Assembly (NCBI GenBank): GCA_021464245.1
Contig: JADCRB010000115.1
Span: forward strand, 210,570-274,569
Direction of reading: 5' to 3'
DNA length: 64,000 nt
DNA from: Carallia brachiata
Taxonomy: Eukaryota; Streptophyta; Magnoliopsida; Malpighiales; Rhizophoraceae
Within the stretch, counting starts at the first letter, position 1. Each line of letters starts with the position of its first letter. A model generated the notes under the pieces. The model was not told where the DNA came from. It made no database searches and saw only the letters and a program-made list of their open reading frames with translations. Shown piece by piece: positions 45,901 through 57,842 of this stretch. Made by a program: the position numbers and the translations under genes.

Positions 45901-47330
45901 TCGTATCATATATGAAACTTTCGTATTCTAAACATTGTCATGCATGAAAACCTGGAATGGAAGGAGACCCGGGAAGAAGACAAAATTTTCTGATGAAGTG
46001 TACAGTACAACGCCAAGTTTGGATTAGCTTTATACCAATCAAGGCGTGTCTAGTTAGTTAGGGAAAATTGATCTCATTGCCAGGCCTGTTTAGCTCTCCT
46101 GTTTCTGTTAATTCCGTTGCCTCAAATGGGCTTTGTTAAATTCAATCCTTAGTTGCCAGTTTGGTTTTTTTGTCTCAAATAAAAAAAAAAAAATTGTTAA
46201 CATGCTAATATATGACAGCACACCAATGTGGGATTCTGGTCATGCTAATTTGGTATCTTCTATTCGTCATCATATAGAAAGTGGGGAAAATTTTGTACGT
46301 ATATAGTATGCCCTTTAAGTAAAAAGGAGTGGAAATTTTTGGTTAAGCTCTTTTCGCTGCTTTGCCGTCCAATTCTCAGTTAATTCCAATTCCTTCTGAT
46401 TGGCTTCCGTCTTGACTTTAGAGTTGATTTAATTACATATCTCCCCATCGTATTTACATGAAAGATTCTGCGGTTGCCATGTGCAATCATGGAAAAGGGA
46501 AAGATAAAAAGTTCAAGAAAGGAAAAATATGCATGTAGCTACGATATCATATATCTCTTCACCATTTTGATTTTTGTGGCTACTTGATGAGAATCGGGGC
46601 CATGAGGCAGCGGAAATTAGTGTTAGCTAGGCCCTTCAATTCTTGGGCAAGTGATTATTCCAAAAATCCAGTCTCCTTTTTTATGTGTAAATAAATCAAG
46701 CATGATTACAAAAACTAAATGTACGTAAATGGTACCAAGATTTAATTTGAAGACTTAGGGTCTACTTCATTGACTTGGGTTTTAATTCCTTTTAGCAGTG
46801 ATTGTTATGCTTAATCAACTATCGGCTGTGGATAACTAAGCTCCCCAACCCCAACATTGGGTTATCTATCATCAGATGAGTACAAAGTGACAAGAATAGT
46901 TGTAATTAATATGGTGAAGGTAGAAAAATGTGACACTTAAACTGGGGCACCGTAAGGTCCATCGATCGTGACTTTGTTCCTCTAACTTGGAAAGCTAAGT
47001 GGCTCCGATGCCATCATTTCTCCGTAGCCCTCTTGTCGTTGAAGAGGTGGTTGCGCGAGTAAAATGAGTGATGTCAATTTATTGAGGGGAGATTCTTCGG
47101 GGATAGTGGTGGTTTTAGAGGTGCTTTTCAAACAGATATTAAGGTCATGCGTCGCAGTTGAGATTGGGGCGTGCCCCCAGCACACTCAAAATATTTTCCT
47201 TTCTTTTTTTACTTTTTTTTTGTGCGTCAAAACAAAAAACAAACATGGTTTTTATAATTCAGCCAAAAAATATTGTGACTCTCCATGTTATTGGACCTAC
47301 TTGGAATCCTTTTAGAAAAAGGGAGTCTTT
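42949..47330. other. Intergenic region, no supported gene
   Basis: AT-rich. Short frames at 45376-45570 and 46982-47185 show no recognisable domain. No repeat boundaries were resolved apart from homopolymers. Confidence 0.4.
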
Positions 47331-47894
47331 TGTTGGAATTGGAGTCCGCTGGGAAAATAGTAAAAAGAAATATATATAAATTGTAGGTGAATTAATTAAG
47401 GTAACTAAAATTATTTTAATAAGACAATAAATTTATTAATTTAAACAAATTAAACATGGATGTAGCCCAACACTCTCTTACTTGTTAAGATTTACGCCCG
47501 ATCACAATTTGGATCCACATAATTTACAATATGGTATTAGAACCCGAGCTCGAATAAGTAGGTTGAACAACCTAAAAAGCATATTGAGTGGGTATTTGAA
47601 ATAGTATCTTCCAGCAAAGACCTGTGATTTGAGATGTGACCTCCAATTAATGTTCGTAATCAGTTGCACTTGAAGTAGAGCATAAATTATTGAAATTGAT
47701 ATCCCACATCAGTTGGAAAATAGGAAAAAGAAAGAAATATAAGTCGTAAGTGAATTAATTAATGTAACTTAAGTAATCTTAATAAGATAATAAGTCCATC
47801 AACTAAAATAAATTTAAAATAAATATAATCTAATACCCTCTTACCCGTTAAAACACATGCTCAATCGCAATTTAGATCCACATAATTTACAACA
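47331..47894 (+). mobile_element. TRIM-like miniature LTR retrotransposon
   Basis: Two direct repeats of about 200 bp (47331-47531 and 47688-47894) flank only about 155 bp. The repeats share their starts (TGTTGGAATTGGAGTCC against TATTGAAATTGATATCC), AGTGAATTAATTAA-type text and the ending GATCCACATAATTTACAAYA. Directly after the left repeat is TGGTATTAGAACC at 47532, close to the initiator-tRNA primer-binding site TGGTATCAGAGC. Flanking 5-mers TCTTT and TATTT differ by one base. There is no coding capacity, which fits a terminal-repeat retrotransposon in miniature. Confidence 0.6.
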
Positions 47895-47905
47895 TATTTT
47901 CATTT

Positions 47906-48080
47906 TAGTTGCCTCCTACTTCTAACTCTTCCCCCCCCCCCCCTTTCCTCCTCTCTTTTTATTTCAAAAATACTGTATAGGTACACATAAGTTTTCTAGT
48001 TGCCTCCTACTTCTAACTCTTCCCCCCCTTTTTCCTTCTCTCTCTGTTTTTTTCAAAAATACTTTATAGGTACACATAAG
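47906..48080. repeat. Two-copy tandem repeat of about 90 bp
   Basis: GTTGCCTCCTACTTCTAACT with C-run, T-run, TTTCAAAAATACT and ATAGGTACACATAAG occurs twice in direct order. The copies differ mainly in C-run length. Confidence 0.8.
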
Positions 48081-48680
48081 TAAGAACGAGGTAGACTCGT
48101 AGTAATTTAAATCTTTGTATCGTGAAAAGTATATTGAATTTTAAAAAATAAAATACAGATAAACTGATAAATATTATTAAATTACTTACATACGTAAGTA
48201 AGCGTATCTATGTAATTAACCTCATTTACTTTTTTTTTTTTTTGGGGGGGGGGGGGGGTAATGGGCCCGTTGTTAGCAACTGCATTGTGGGAGGAGTTTT
48301 TGTAAGGTGGTTAGCTCTTCTGGAAGTGGCCAGACCCCACACTAAGTACACTGATGGCCATGATTCACAAACTTTTTCATGCACATATGAACCACCCCCA
48401 TCCCCACCCTTTGCTTTACCCTACAACCATTATAAATTATCATGACTGCATTACCCTTTACGCACAAACCCCACACCTTCTCTAATTTTCCTACTTGACA
48501 TTAGACTTAATTTGTCAATAATGTAACCTTTTATCTTGTCTTCTCTCATTTCTGTTTGTTTCATTGTTTCGTTATTTAATATGCTCTCTAATATTAGCTC
48601 TCTTAACACACTACCTGCTTCTTAATCTTGTAATATTCTTCTTACATTACTGTAGCAACCATAACGCCAGAGGCTAGGAT
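48081..48680 (+). promoter_or_regulatory. Upstream region of the NAC gene
   Basis: It contains a T-run followed by a run of about 14 G (48243-48258) and a TATAAAT at 48431-48437, about 245 bp before the ATG, which may be the TATA box. CT-rich leader-like sequence follows. Confidence 0.4.
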
Positions 48681-50529
48681 ATGGATCTCTCAATAAATGG
48701 TCAGTCTCAGGTCCCCCCCGGTTTTAGATTTCACCCGACAGAAGAGGAACTTCTGCACTATTACCTGAGGAAGAAAGTTGCTTACGAGAAGATAGACCTT
48801 GACGTCATTCGTGAGGTTGATCTCAATAAGCTTGAACCATGGGACATCCAAGGTATGTACATCTGTTTTCTCTAATATCTCTGCAAGTAAATTTCTCACT
48901 TACGTACACAATCAGTAGAATCTAGAAAGTGATGAATTGTTAATTGACTGAGTCCTCTGATGCTGCTTTTTTGGCGGGTTTGGATGAATTGGGACTGCAT
49001 ATCTGTAGAGAGGTGCAAGATAGGATCCACCCCACAGAATGACTGGTACTTCTTCAGCCACAAGGACAAGAAATACCCAACAGGCACTAGAACAAATCGG
49101 GCCACGGCAGCCGGATTCTGGAAAGCCACTGGCCGTGACAAGATCATCTACAGCGGCTTCAGAAGAATTGGATTGAGGAAGACACTAGTGTTTTACAAGG
49201 GACGAGCTCCGCATGGACAGAAATCTGATTGGATAATGCATGAGTACAGGCTAGACGATAGCAACCATGACCCCCCCAATACTACTGTAAGCCATGAATC
49301 TTCTCCTTCTTCATATATTTACTGTTTCAGTTACCACCAACAATCATTTCTGCCCAAAAAAAAAACAAACAAACAAAAACGCAAAAGCAAATGTTTTCTC
49401 AATTTGTGTCTCCTCTAGATTAATTAAAAACATTCCTTTAGGAAAAGACAATGAGAAGACGTATAGTTATAGTCTAAACCTGTTTCCTTTTATTTTTATT
49501 TTTTTTGTTTTTTTGTTTTAGTCTTTGAATAGCTTCTGCTTGTTTTGTGTGACGCTTATGTTGGGATTAATGGACAGTTCAGTACTTTTGATTTGAGTTT
49601 TGAAATGGTATTTTGAACCCAGCAGGGTTGCAATTCCATAGGAGAGGCAATTCCTGAGGAAGGCTGGGTGGTGTGCCGCGTTTTTAGAAAGAAGAACTAT
49701 CAGAAAAGCCTGGAGAGTCCCAAAGGCACTTCGTCAGGCTCCATGGATTCAAAGACTCAAATCCTCAACTCTGGTAACGATGCAGTCCTTGACCAAATAC
49801 TTCTCTACATGGGGAGGACTTGCAAGATGGAGAATCTTGAATCATTTAACAGCAACAACATTAATATCTGCAACAACAATAACAACAGCACCAACAACAA
49901 CAACTATGTTGGAGGATTTCTGTCGGGGAATAATTCCACCACGGCGGGCGTCATCAGCGAAGGGCTCCATGAAAAATTCATGCACCTTCCCGGCTGGAAC
50001 TGGATAGCCCATCTCTATCTAATTCTGTCCCCATCAATAGTCCCTCTTTAGATCATCATCAAGAGCGCAGTTTGAAATCCGGTTATCAGCCGTACGATGA
50101 TGATATGTTAACAGTCTCAGAGTATAATCATGAATCTGCTGCTTCTGCCTCCAACCAAGGCAATGGCGTTTATGTTAGTGGTGGTTTCGATATAATTGCC
50201 TCAGCTGCTGGCTCTGCTCATCATGAGGACACCAAATCGGGACATATGAGAGTACTGACTGGGTCACACTAGATCGTCTAGTGGCATCACAGCTCAATGG
50301 ACAAGTATTGGAGACACCAAAGCAATTCTCCTGCTGCTTTAGCGACCACCACCACCACCCTGACCCAAATACGACTAGTTTTGGTCTTTCTCCTGATGAT
50401 GATGATGATGACATGCAGTTGTCGCAGCTACATTCGCATGAATCACACCAAGCAAACGACAACCATCTTTGGACTTTCAAAAGATCTTCTCCCTCATCAT
50501 CCGACCCATTGTGCCACTTGTCGGTCTAG
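48681..50529 (+). CDS. NAC transcription factor of the NST/SND1 (secondary wall) clade, frame broken twice in last exon
   Basis: NST/SND1 proteins switch on secondary cell wall synthesis in fibres and vessels. Exons: 48681-48852, 49009-49286, 49626-50529. The NAC domain (residues about 11-177) is complete: [69 protein letters not shown] and [13 protein letters not shown]. The C-terminal part carries clade motifs: [20 protein letters not shown] and the terminal [11 protein letters not shown]. These lie in three frames. The first frame stops at 50051 after HLPGWNW, which one extra base in the CCC at 49989-49991 would correct. The second stops at 50272 and would be corrected by one G at about 50248. 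With both, the protein would be about 451 residues; as written it is 291 residues and lacks most of the activation region. Either sequencing error or a truncated allele. Confidence 0.88.
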
Positions 50530-53429
50530 CTAGCGGAGGCTCCCACCAGAGTCGTCTTATACATACATACATAAAGGTATAACCATATTATTATTATTAT
50601 TATTATTATTATTGTTATATACATGAATATGGTCCAGTCTTTGACCTATTATATAATAATAATGCAAAATTACGCAAATAAATCGGGTTTTTTTTGTTTT
50701 TTTTATTCGAGATGGGATGGCATTGTCAACTATTAAACCCATGGTTGAATTTCCATAACTATTAATTAACAGCCAGCGATGTCGTCCATTCACCTTATAT
50801 ATATATACTGTCATCAACTGATTGATTCAACGAATTTAGAGTGCTTTGATTTGCACTTCCCACCTGCAAGGTCTTGACAATCTAGCTGGAAGGCTATAAG
50901 GTCTTTCGGTAGAAATTTTAATCCAAATTGGAAAAGCTTGACAATATCTAATTCTCACTCCATGCATTGCTGACTTTAACTTAAGCAAAAGAGTGGGGTC
51001 CCAATCCAATGGTGCTAGTCCAAATTCTATCATTGAGGCTTTAAGCAGCGCGTCGTCTGCCTAGAATTCTGAATGGTACGTGGGTTGTGAGTACAAATTA
51101 GTGTCTCTCTCTGTTTCCTTTTTTTTTTTTTTTTTTAAATTGATTGCCATGCTTTGCATACTTAACTATAATCAATTTAAGGCTAGAGATGAATAATATA
51201 ATTTATGATTTTTTTTATAACAAATCTACAGAAAATGATAATTATATTCTCTGAACACCAGAAATTCCAATTTCCAATTAAAAAAAAAAAGAGGAAATTT
51301 CTTCTTGTAAAAAGAACGGGCACGAATCATATATGCAATCTGTGGCTATAATACCCACTTCGATCGGCGGACAGGGCCGGCCATTGGAAAAATTAAGGTT
51401 CAGGATGATCGTAATAAATCAAGAGGTTTCTGTCCAAAGATCCCTTCCCAATTATTGATACAATTTCTTACGTTTATTTCTCACCGTCAAATGCTTGTAT
51501 TCGTACGTTAAAATTTAAAAGGGAAAAAAAAATAAAAAGAGAGAGGGAGAGAGAAAAAAAAAAGATAAAAAAAAAATAAAATGTACATTTCCATTTCATA
51601 ATCGCAAAACTTGAGAAGATTTGATGAACAAATCAACGTACTCTCAGCAGGGTTGGTGCGTACAAGCCTCGGTTTTAATTTATAAAAGAAATTAAATATT
51701 AAGTTTGGAAGATCAAAAGTGAGAGAGGGAGAGGGCGTCGGAAGTCGGCAGGCGAGAACTTTCGTACCGACATTAAAGCATTGCCATAACTAGCTCGTTA
51801 CTTCCAGTGGTGGCTTGAATCTAATGCGTATCCCTTTACGCGTTCAAATTATTTTTTTTTTAAAGAAATTTTTTTTATTTGAGTCTTTTTTTTTTCTAAG
51901 GTCAATTTAAAATTAAAAAAATAATAAAATAAATTTGTTTAGTATAAAATTATAAACAAATAAGAATGAGTAAAATAACAAATCATTCTTTTTTTTATTA
52001 TAATATATAAAAAAAATTTATTTAAGAACATTAATTTGTACACGTACGTGATGCAGATAAACCAGCAGGCTATCATCATCACGTCCGTTAGAACTGAACT
52101 ATCAGAAGATGGATCGCAGTGCTGGTTTCCTATTGCTTCATAAACAAATTGCTGACCAAGTATTGGACAACATTGTATGCACTGTGTCCTTTTTTTCGGG
52201 TCAACAATTATATGTATTAATTAATAATTAATTAGCACCTGTCATAGTGGGGAGTGGCATCATTGCATTGGGTATTTCTTGTCAATCGTATAAATGATCG
52301 GTGATCAATTTTTACGTACGCGGGGTATTATTTTGTCATTGAACGGGGAAAAGTGCGATGGAGCATGCACTTGTTGTCCCCTAGAGATCAAATTAATTGG
52401 ATTAATTTATTTTTGTGGAAAACGTGGAACTGAACTTAATAAATCCAGCCTGTAAAATTTAAGTGAGTCCAAGTGTCCAGCCGCCCCCTACGTGGGTTTT
52501 ACCGACAAAATGCGCACAAATGATGGACGCGATTGGTTCATAGAGATTGTATTGTTGGATTCCATCTTTTTTTTTTTTTTTTTTTAATGTTTTGGCGCAA
52601 ACTCTGAGGTGATGTTTAGTGTTTTCGGTACCCTTCCATGTCTGATTGATTATTTAACTAAAAAGAAAGTTAGATAAAAATGTAATAATAAATATAAAGT
52701 TGGCACATAATAATTTAAGTCATTAAATTATAAATAATATTTTAAATTTTAAAAATAAATAATTAATTAATTAAATTAATTATATATTTTTTATATAACG
52801 TAGAGTGTGTGATTATGCAGTAAAATCTATTAGGCAATATGAAATACTGATAATTTGACGTGCATTTGTAGTTAATTCTAATTTTTATTTTTATTTTTAT
52901 TTTTTGGAAACAGTGTTCATAGTTATCCACCCAAGCTAATTTCATTTGTGGAGCAATTTCATTTGCTATGATGTACAGCAATTGACCCATGCTTGGCAGC
53001 AGAAAATATTCATGTAAGTGATAACGACAAAATTATAAAGGACAAATGGGCATGTTAAGTCTCCACCAAGGCCAACAAGCCCCCGCCTAAAGCCTGAGCT
53101 TTGCAGGCCCGCAATAATACCCGGCCAGGGTAAAGTGTTGACAAAACCTGGCCGTGAGAACTCGCCATCAGCCCAGTGATACCGAGGAAGTGTTTTCTTC
53201 TTCTTTTTTTTTTTTTTTTACGCAAGAGGGAGTTCTTATTTTGGACGGGAATTTGATCCCGTCAGTCGTCCTCTCCTCACAACCAAGACTATGATTCTTC
53301 TTACTACAAGAAAAAAAAAATGCCGTCCTTTTAGATTCTAGTTCACACCCATAATCGCTCACCCACCGCAAGTTAGAACTACAACGACTTGATTGTGGTC
53401 GGTACTATTATTATTTAGTTAATCATCTC
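50530..53429. other. Downstream flank of the NAC gene and intergenic DNA
   Basis: An (ATT)n microsatellite lies at about 50586-50613. The rest is AT-rich, with T-runs and no supported gene or resolved repeat. Confidence 0.4.
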
Positions 53430-53436
53430 CTTACGC

Positions 53437-54419
53437 AAGGACGGATTTAGAAAGAATTTTCAGGGGGACAAACTTCATATTTATAATTATAATTATTATT
53501 AAAAATACGATAAAAATAAAATATATATATGTTAATTATTTTAAATAATAATGTTATAGTTATATATTGTAAATTTTAATGTTTTAAAATTTAAAATTAT
53601 AAATAAAAACTCAAAAAGATTCATTTGAAAAAAATAAAAATAATTCTCAAAAAAGAAAGAAGAAAATAAAATTTACCAAGATTTAAAAAAAAAAACAAAA
53701 AAAGAAGGAAGGAATGGCGAGGAGGAATCATTGTCTTGAAAATCTGTCCGGACCAGCCAGTCGGATTGGTTGAATTAGTGACCGGGCTGGGATCCGAACC
53801 GGTTTAAGTGAATTTTGAGGGGTGAACCGGACCGAAAAAAATAGGTCAAAATCGATTAAGAACCGGTTAAAATCGGTGAAAACTGGACCGGTCGGACCGA
53901 TTTCATGAAAATAAAAAAATTTATAAATTACAATTTGACTCCAACTGTTACTTAAATTATAATTTAAGTACTAAATTTAATTAAAATTTCAATTTTCTTA
54001 ACTCTGATTAAAACTTTCAATTTCATCTTAAAATTAAAAAAATTAATATTTAATCACTATCTATAATTAATATTTTTTTTAATTACTTTTATACATATAT
54101 ATATTATTAAATAATGGTTCAAATACGGTTCGATCGGTTGAATTTTAACTCAATAATATTTTCGGTTCAATGACTGGTCTGATTCTGATAATCTTGAGAG
54201 GAATGATAAAAAATAACAAAAAACTAAAAGAAAAAAATGGAAGAGTTGCGCATAGCTTCGAACCCAAGACCTGACGGCGCGCCTGTTATGGGGGGCCAAT
54301 TCACCCCTATCACTAAGCTAGCCGACGCATTTATCTTAATTTGAACGAACAATTACTAATAAATTATACAAAGTCAGGGGGCCATTTTCCATCTCTGAGC
54401 CTTCACTAAATCCGTCTTT
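53437..54419. mobile_element. Non-autonomous DNA element of about 1 kb, host of a nested MITE
   Basis: GACGGATTTAG (53440-53450) is repeated in perfect inversion at 54406-54416. CTTACG occurs just outside both ends (53430-53435 and 54423-54428), which may be part of a target duplication. The MULE-type MITE at 53730-54196 sits inside. At about 54240-54330, minus strand, there is a tRNA-like text with A-box-like TAGCTTAGTGATAGGGG and B-box-like GGGTTCGAAGC. No transposase; superfamily uncertain. Confidence 0.45.
53730..54196 (-). mobile_element. MULE-type MITE, copy in reverse orientation (467 bp)
   Basis: Reversed, it starts CAAGATTATCAGAATCAGAC, continues with TCATTGAACCG and AATATTATTGAG, and follows copy 1 (19878-20333) through most of its length. 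Flanking 9-mers GGAGGAATC (53721-53729) and AGAGGAATG (54197-54205) agree at 7 positions. Nested in the element at 53437-54419. Confidence 0.75.
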
Positions 54420-55554
54420 ATTCTTACGTCATATCAACTATGTATATTGTCTAATAACTCTAACAATTTAAGGATACGGTAGTAACAATTTAAGGATTCG
54501 GTACACAAAAAAAACAGTCTTCAATAACCAAAAAATATGTCCGACAGAACAACTTACTCGCACACTCTATGCCAGCCGATAAAAATTTGCTTGGGACCAA
54601 AAAATACTCAACTCCCACAAACCAAGGGTAAGAGTATGAGACACACTCTCCCCTCAGTTGCTTCTCTCACTTCCTCTATCTCTCACTAAATTAGGCATCA
54701 GAATGCCGATATCTGGCCATTAACTTTTTTTTTTTTTTTGTGTCACAACTCACAAGTAATTGGTCTCAATTTGAATTTAACTTCAGCCCAATGCGTCACA
54801 ATTTAGTTTTAATTCGATACCCAACAGTCACTCATCACATACTAGAGGTTTCGGGTTCAAATTATGAAAATACAGTTGCGTTAAATACCTGTTAAAAGAT
54901 TTTACCACTAACGTGATCCCACTTAAATCGGTTCAAATTAGTCTACCTTCTAGTTGAATACCAAGCAATCATAAACAAAAAAAAAAAAAACAATTACTCA
55001 TCACATACCATCGTTATGTACAAATTGAAGAGATTTTATGTACAAATGAATTTAGTGAATAATCAAACTGTGCCACCTGGTGGACACAGATATTTTTTCT
55101 CTCCCCTTTGATGTGTAGTCCTGGTGAAAGAGACTCTTTTGGCACTAACTAAATCGTTTGTACCAAAAAATAAATAAAAAGGATCCCTGTGTAAATGCTT
55201 TTGGTAATAATCATGAGGATTGTATAAACTAAATCAACGTTAACATGTGGGCATATTTGTCTTGTTTTATGTTTTGTCCGTGAAGAACACGATAAAAATG
55301 GTCACAAAGATACTTTTTGTGCCCAACGAACATGGATAGCTTTAGAAAGATTATTTTAAAGAAATTGCCTCTTAAAACTTGATCAACATCAACCGGAAAA
55401 AACAAACAGGCTACAATTAACAGAACAGGTGTTGCAATCTCTGTCCATGTCTAAACCTCATCTTACTGTCTGCACTCAGAAGAGTTCTCCCAAGCCAGCA
55501 AAGCTACTTCTTGCATGTTGAGCATCGAAATAGAGTACGGGGTCTAAACAATTA
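54420..55554. other. Intergenic region, no supported gene
   Basis: AT-rich with T- and A-runs. No coding or repeat structure was resolved. Confidence 0.4.
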
Positions 55555-56135
55555 TGTTAGTCTTTGCGAGTTACTCGCGACTAGAATGAGTTCCACTTCA
55601 TAAATGTAGAATGGGAAACGAACTCACCAAGCCAGAAGTAAAGCAACAACACCGCATTTTTTGACGCTACATTTAACCCAAAACTTCAAGGATTGTGCTT
55701 TGGGTTTAGTCATTTATATATCATTTTCCAACTCCTTTTACTTCCAATATGAGATTGTCTCAACTCTTTGCAATTCAATACTTTTCTTTAAGTGTGAGTC
55801 ATTGTTGGGTTTGCCACTGGACTTTGTCACAAATATCCGAGATCGACTATGATATCACTATTATTTTTTTCATGAACTAGGGGAGGCGAACTTAACAAGA
55901 GGGAGCTTCGAACTTGTAAAAGGTGGGCTACTCAAGATATGAGCGAACTCCACTTCAAAACAGTAGAGTAAAAAATGAGTTTACTAGAGTCAGAGGTAAA
56001 GCGACGATAATGAGTTTTTTGACACTACATTTTACTTAAAATTTTAAGATATTGGGTTATGAATTTTAACTATTTATATGTTGCTTTCTAGCAACTTTTA
56101 CTCATAATGTGAGACTTTTGTCTCAACTCACATTT
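55555..56135 (+). repeat. Degenerate direct repeat pair, possible eroded TRIM/LTR element
   Basis: Two diverged copies of about 200-230 bp, starting near 55575 and near 55930, share the order GAGTTCCACTTCA-like, AGTAAAGC, TTTTTTGACRCTACATTT, ATTTATAT and TGTCTCAACTC. The sequence after the first copy, TGATATCACTAT (55849), weakly resembles a tRNA-Met primer site. The ends are not clear. Confidence 0.35.
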
Positions 56136-57842
56136 TAATTCAACAAATTTCAATTTTATGGACTAAGTTTTTCATAAAACTTAATTAGTTTATAAGAAAT
56201 TTTTAGTTTGGCTTCCAATATTTTATAATACGACATTAAAATAGTTTTAAAAAAAAAACAAAAATCATACCATCATAATGCTATTCAATAAACTGTTGAC
56301 AATTAAATTATAGTTAAACTAATTTTGTTCTTTGGTTCAAAAAAAAAATATGTTCTGGTCCATCTGCTCGAAGATTCCACTACTAAAATGACCAACAATG
56401 CTAGCCCACCATTCTACTGCTTCTTCTCTCCACGAAGCACAACAAAATCTCTCTGTGCACCAAATCACCCATCACTCTTCTCACCCTGTCAAACAAAACC
56501 CCTGTAAACAAAAGAAGAAAAACGGTGCTCAGCAGCACATACCCGGAACCTAGTATCCCGATGTTGCACTAACAATGGCAGCAACTGAGCCTCGAAAGGC
56601 TTGCATCAATTCACAGAGTGCACTGGGGCAGAGGCCATCAAAGCGTTAGAGGGAACGTCATGGGGGAGCAAAGAACCACCCATCATATCCAACTCCTGAG
56701 CCACTTGGTGGCATTGGCATCGGCTGCGGTAGTATTGCGACAACCTGAGAAGCCCTGGCTCCCAGAGCTTGCATTGCGGCCATTTTGGAATAGAGCAGCA
56801 ATCAAACTGCATTCCATTTTACAACGAGAGCACTGGCGGGGAAATATCTCCTTAGCCACCGATTTGACGTGGCTAAAATAAACAAGTTAAAATTGTGAAC
56901 ATATTATAATCTCATTAATACAATTTGCTCTGCTGATTCATCAAATAATAATGATGATGATGATATTAACAGTTGCTCAAAGACTTCCAAATCCCAATCT
57001 GCCCCTATTTGTGCAGTTTCTACTCCTCTTGATTAACAAGGAAGATAAAATACGATGGTGCAATTTATTCAATTGATGGCATGCGTAACTATATACCCGT
57101 TCTGGGAAATACCCCAACAACTATTTAACCATTTGTGGTCACTCAAAATCAAAAGCAACTCACCAGCCCACAGTAGGATGAATTTACTGTCATATTTTTC
57201 TATGCTGTTAAGCAGATAGTATCTACATCAACGGTGAAGACAGTGCACATATCCGAGTTGTGAAATAAAATGATAATTTTATTCGAGTTGAATAGACTCA
57301 TTGAGCCAAAAATGGGTGAGTGTAATTGACAACTTGAATTTCACATGAACCATGCGTAAAAGCATCGAGATGAACAAAGAAGGTAACACGAATAGAACTC
57401 GGACCCAAAAGCCTCGCTGATGCAATAGTTTGGGCAGTTCATTTGATAGAGAGAAAAGAACCATACAATCCAGCAAAAGGAACTTTCTGTCCAAACTTAC
57501 AGTTAACTTTCGCCTGCCGATCTATTTTAAAACACAACCAAGGATCTACACATCTGAAGTCGGATTTCAAAAAAAAAAAAAAAAAACACCCCCGGAGACC
57601 AGCCTGAGCAAAGCATTGAGGTTCGCATTCCTTACAATTTTTCTTGCAGTGGCTGTTCCAGCATACTAGCCCACCAAAAAGTATTGCCATCCCGCATAAC
57701 AAAAAGAAATGGAATTCGATCATTTTGCAACTGCTGATGACTCATTGCTGACTCTGCTATATCAATTCCAAGAACTGCGGCATGCCGGCTTTCACTTTCA
57801 CTCATTCAATGTATTGAGGGAAGACTAAAACAAACTGGAGAA
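56136..57842. other. Intergenic region, including 3' flank of the GRF gene
   Basis: A GC-richer block at about 56530-56870 carries open frames on both strands but no recognisable domain. It may be a non-coding transcript or gene relic. The last few hundred bases should include the GRF 3' untranslated region. Confidence 0.35.

Noticed and set aside
46982..47315. Open frames of 67-83 codons
   Set aside because: Low-complexity or random-looking translations, no conserved motif.
56606..56881. Overlapping open frames on both strands in a GC-richer block
   Set aside because: No recognisable domain on either strand, no clear splice or start context; listed only as unannotated DNA.
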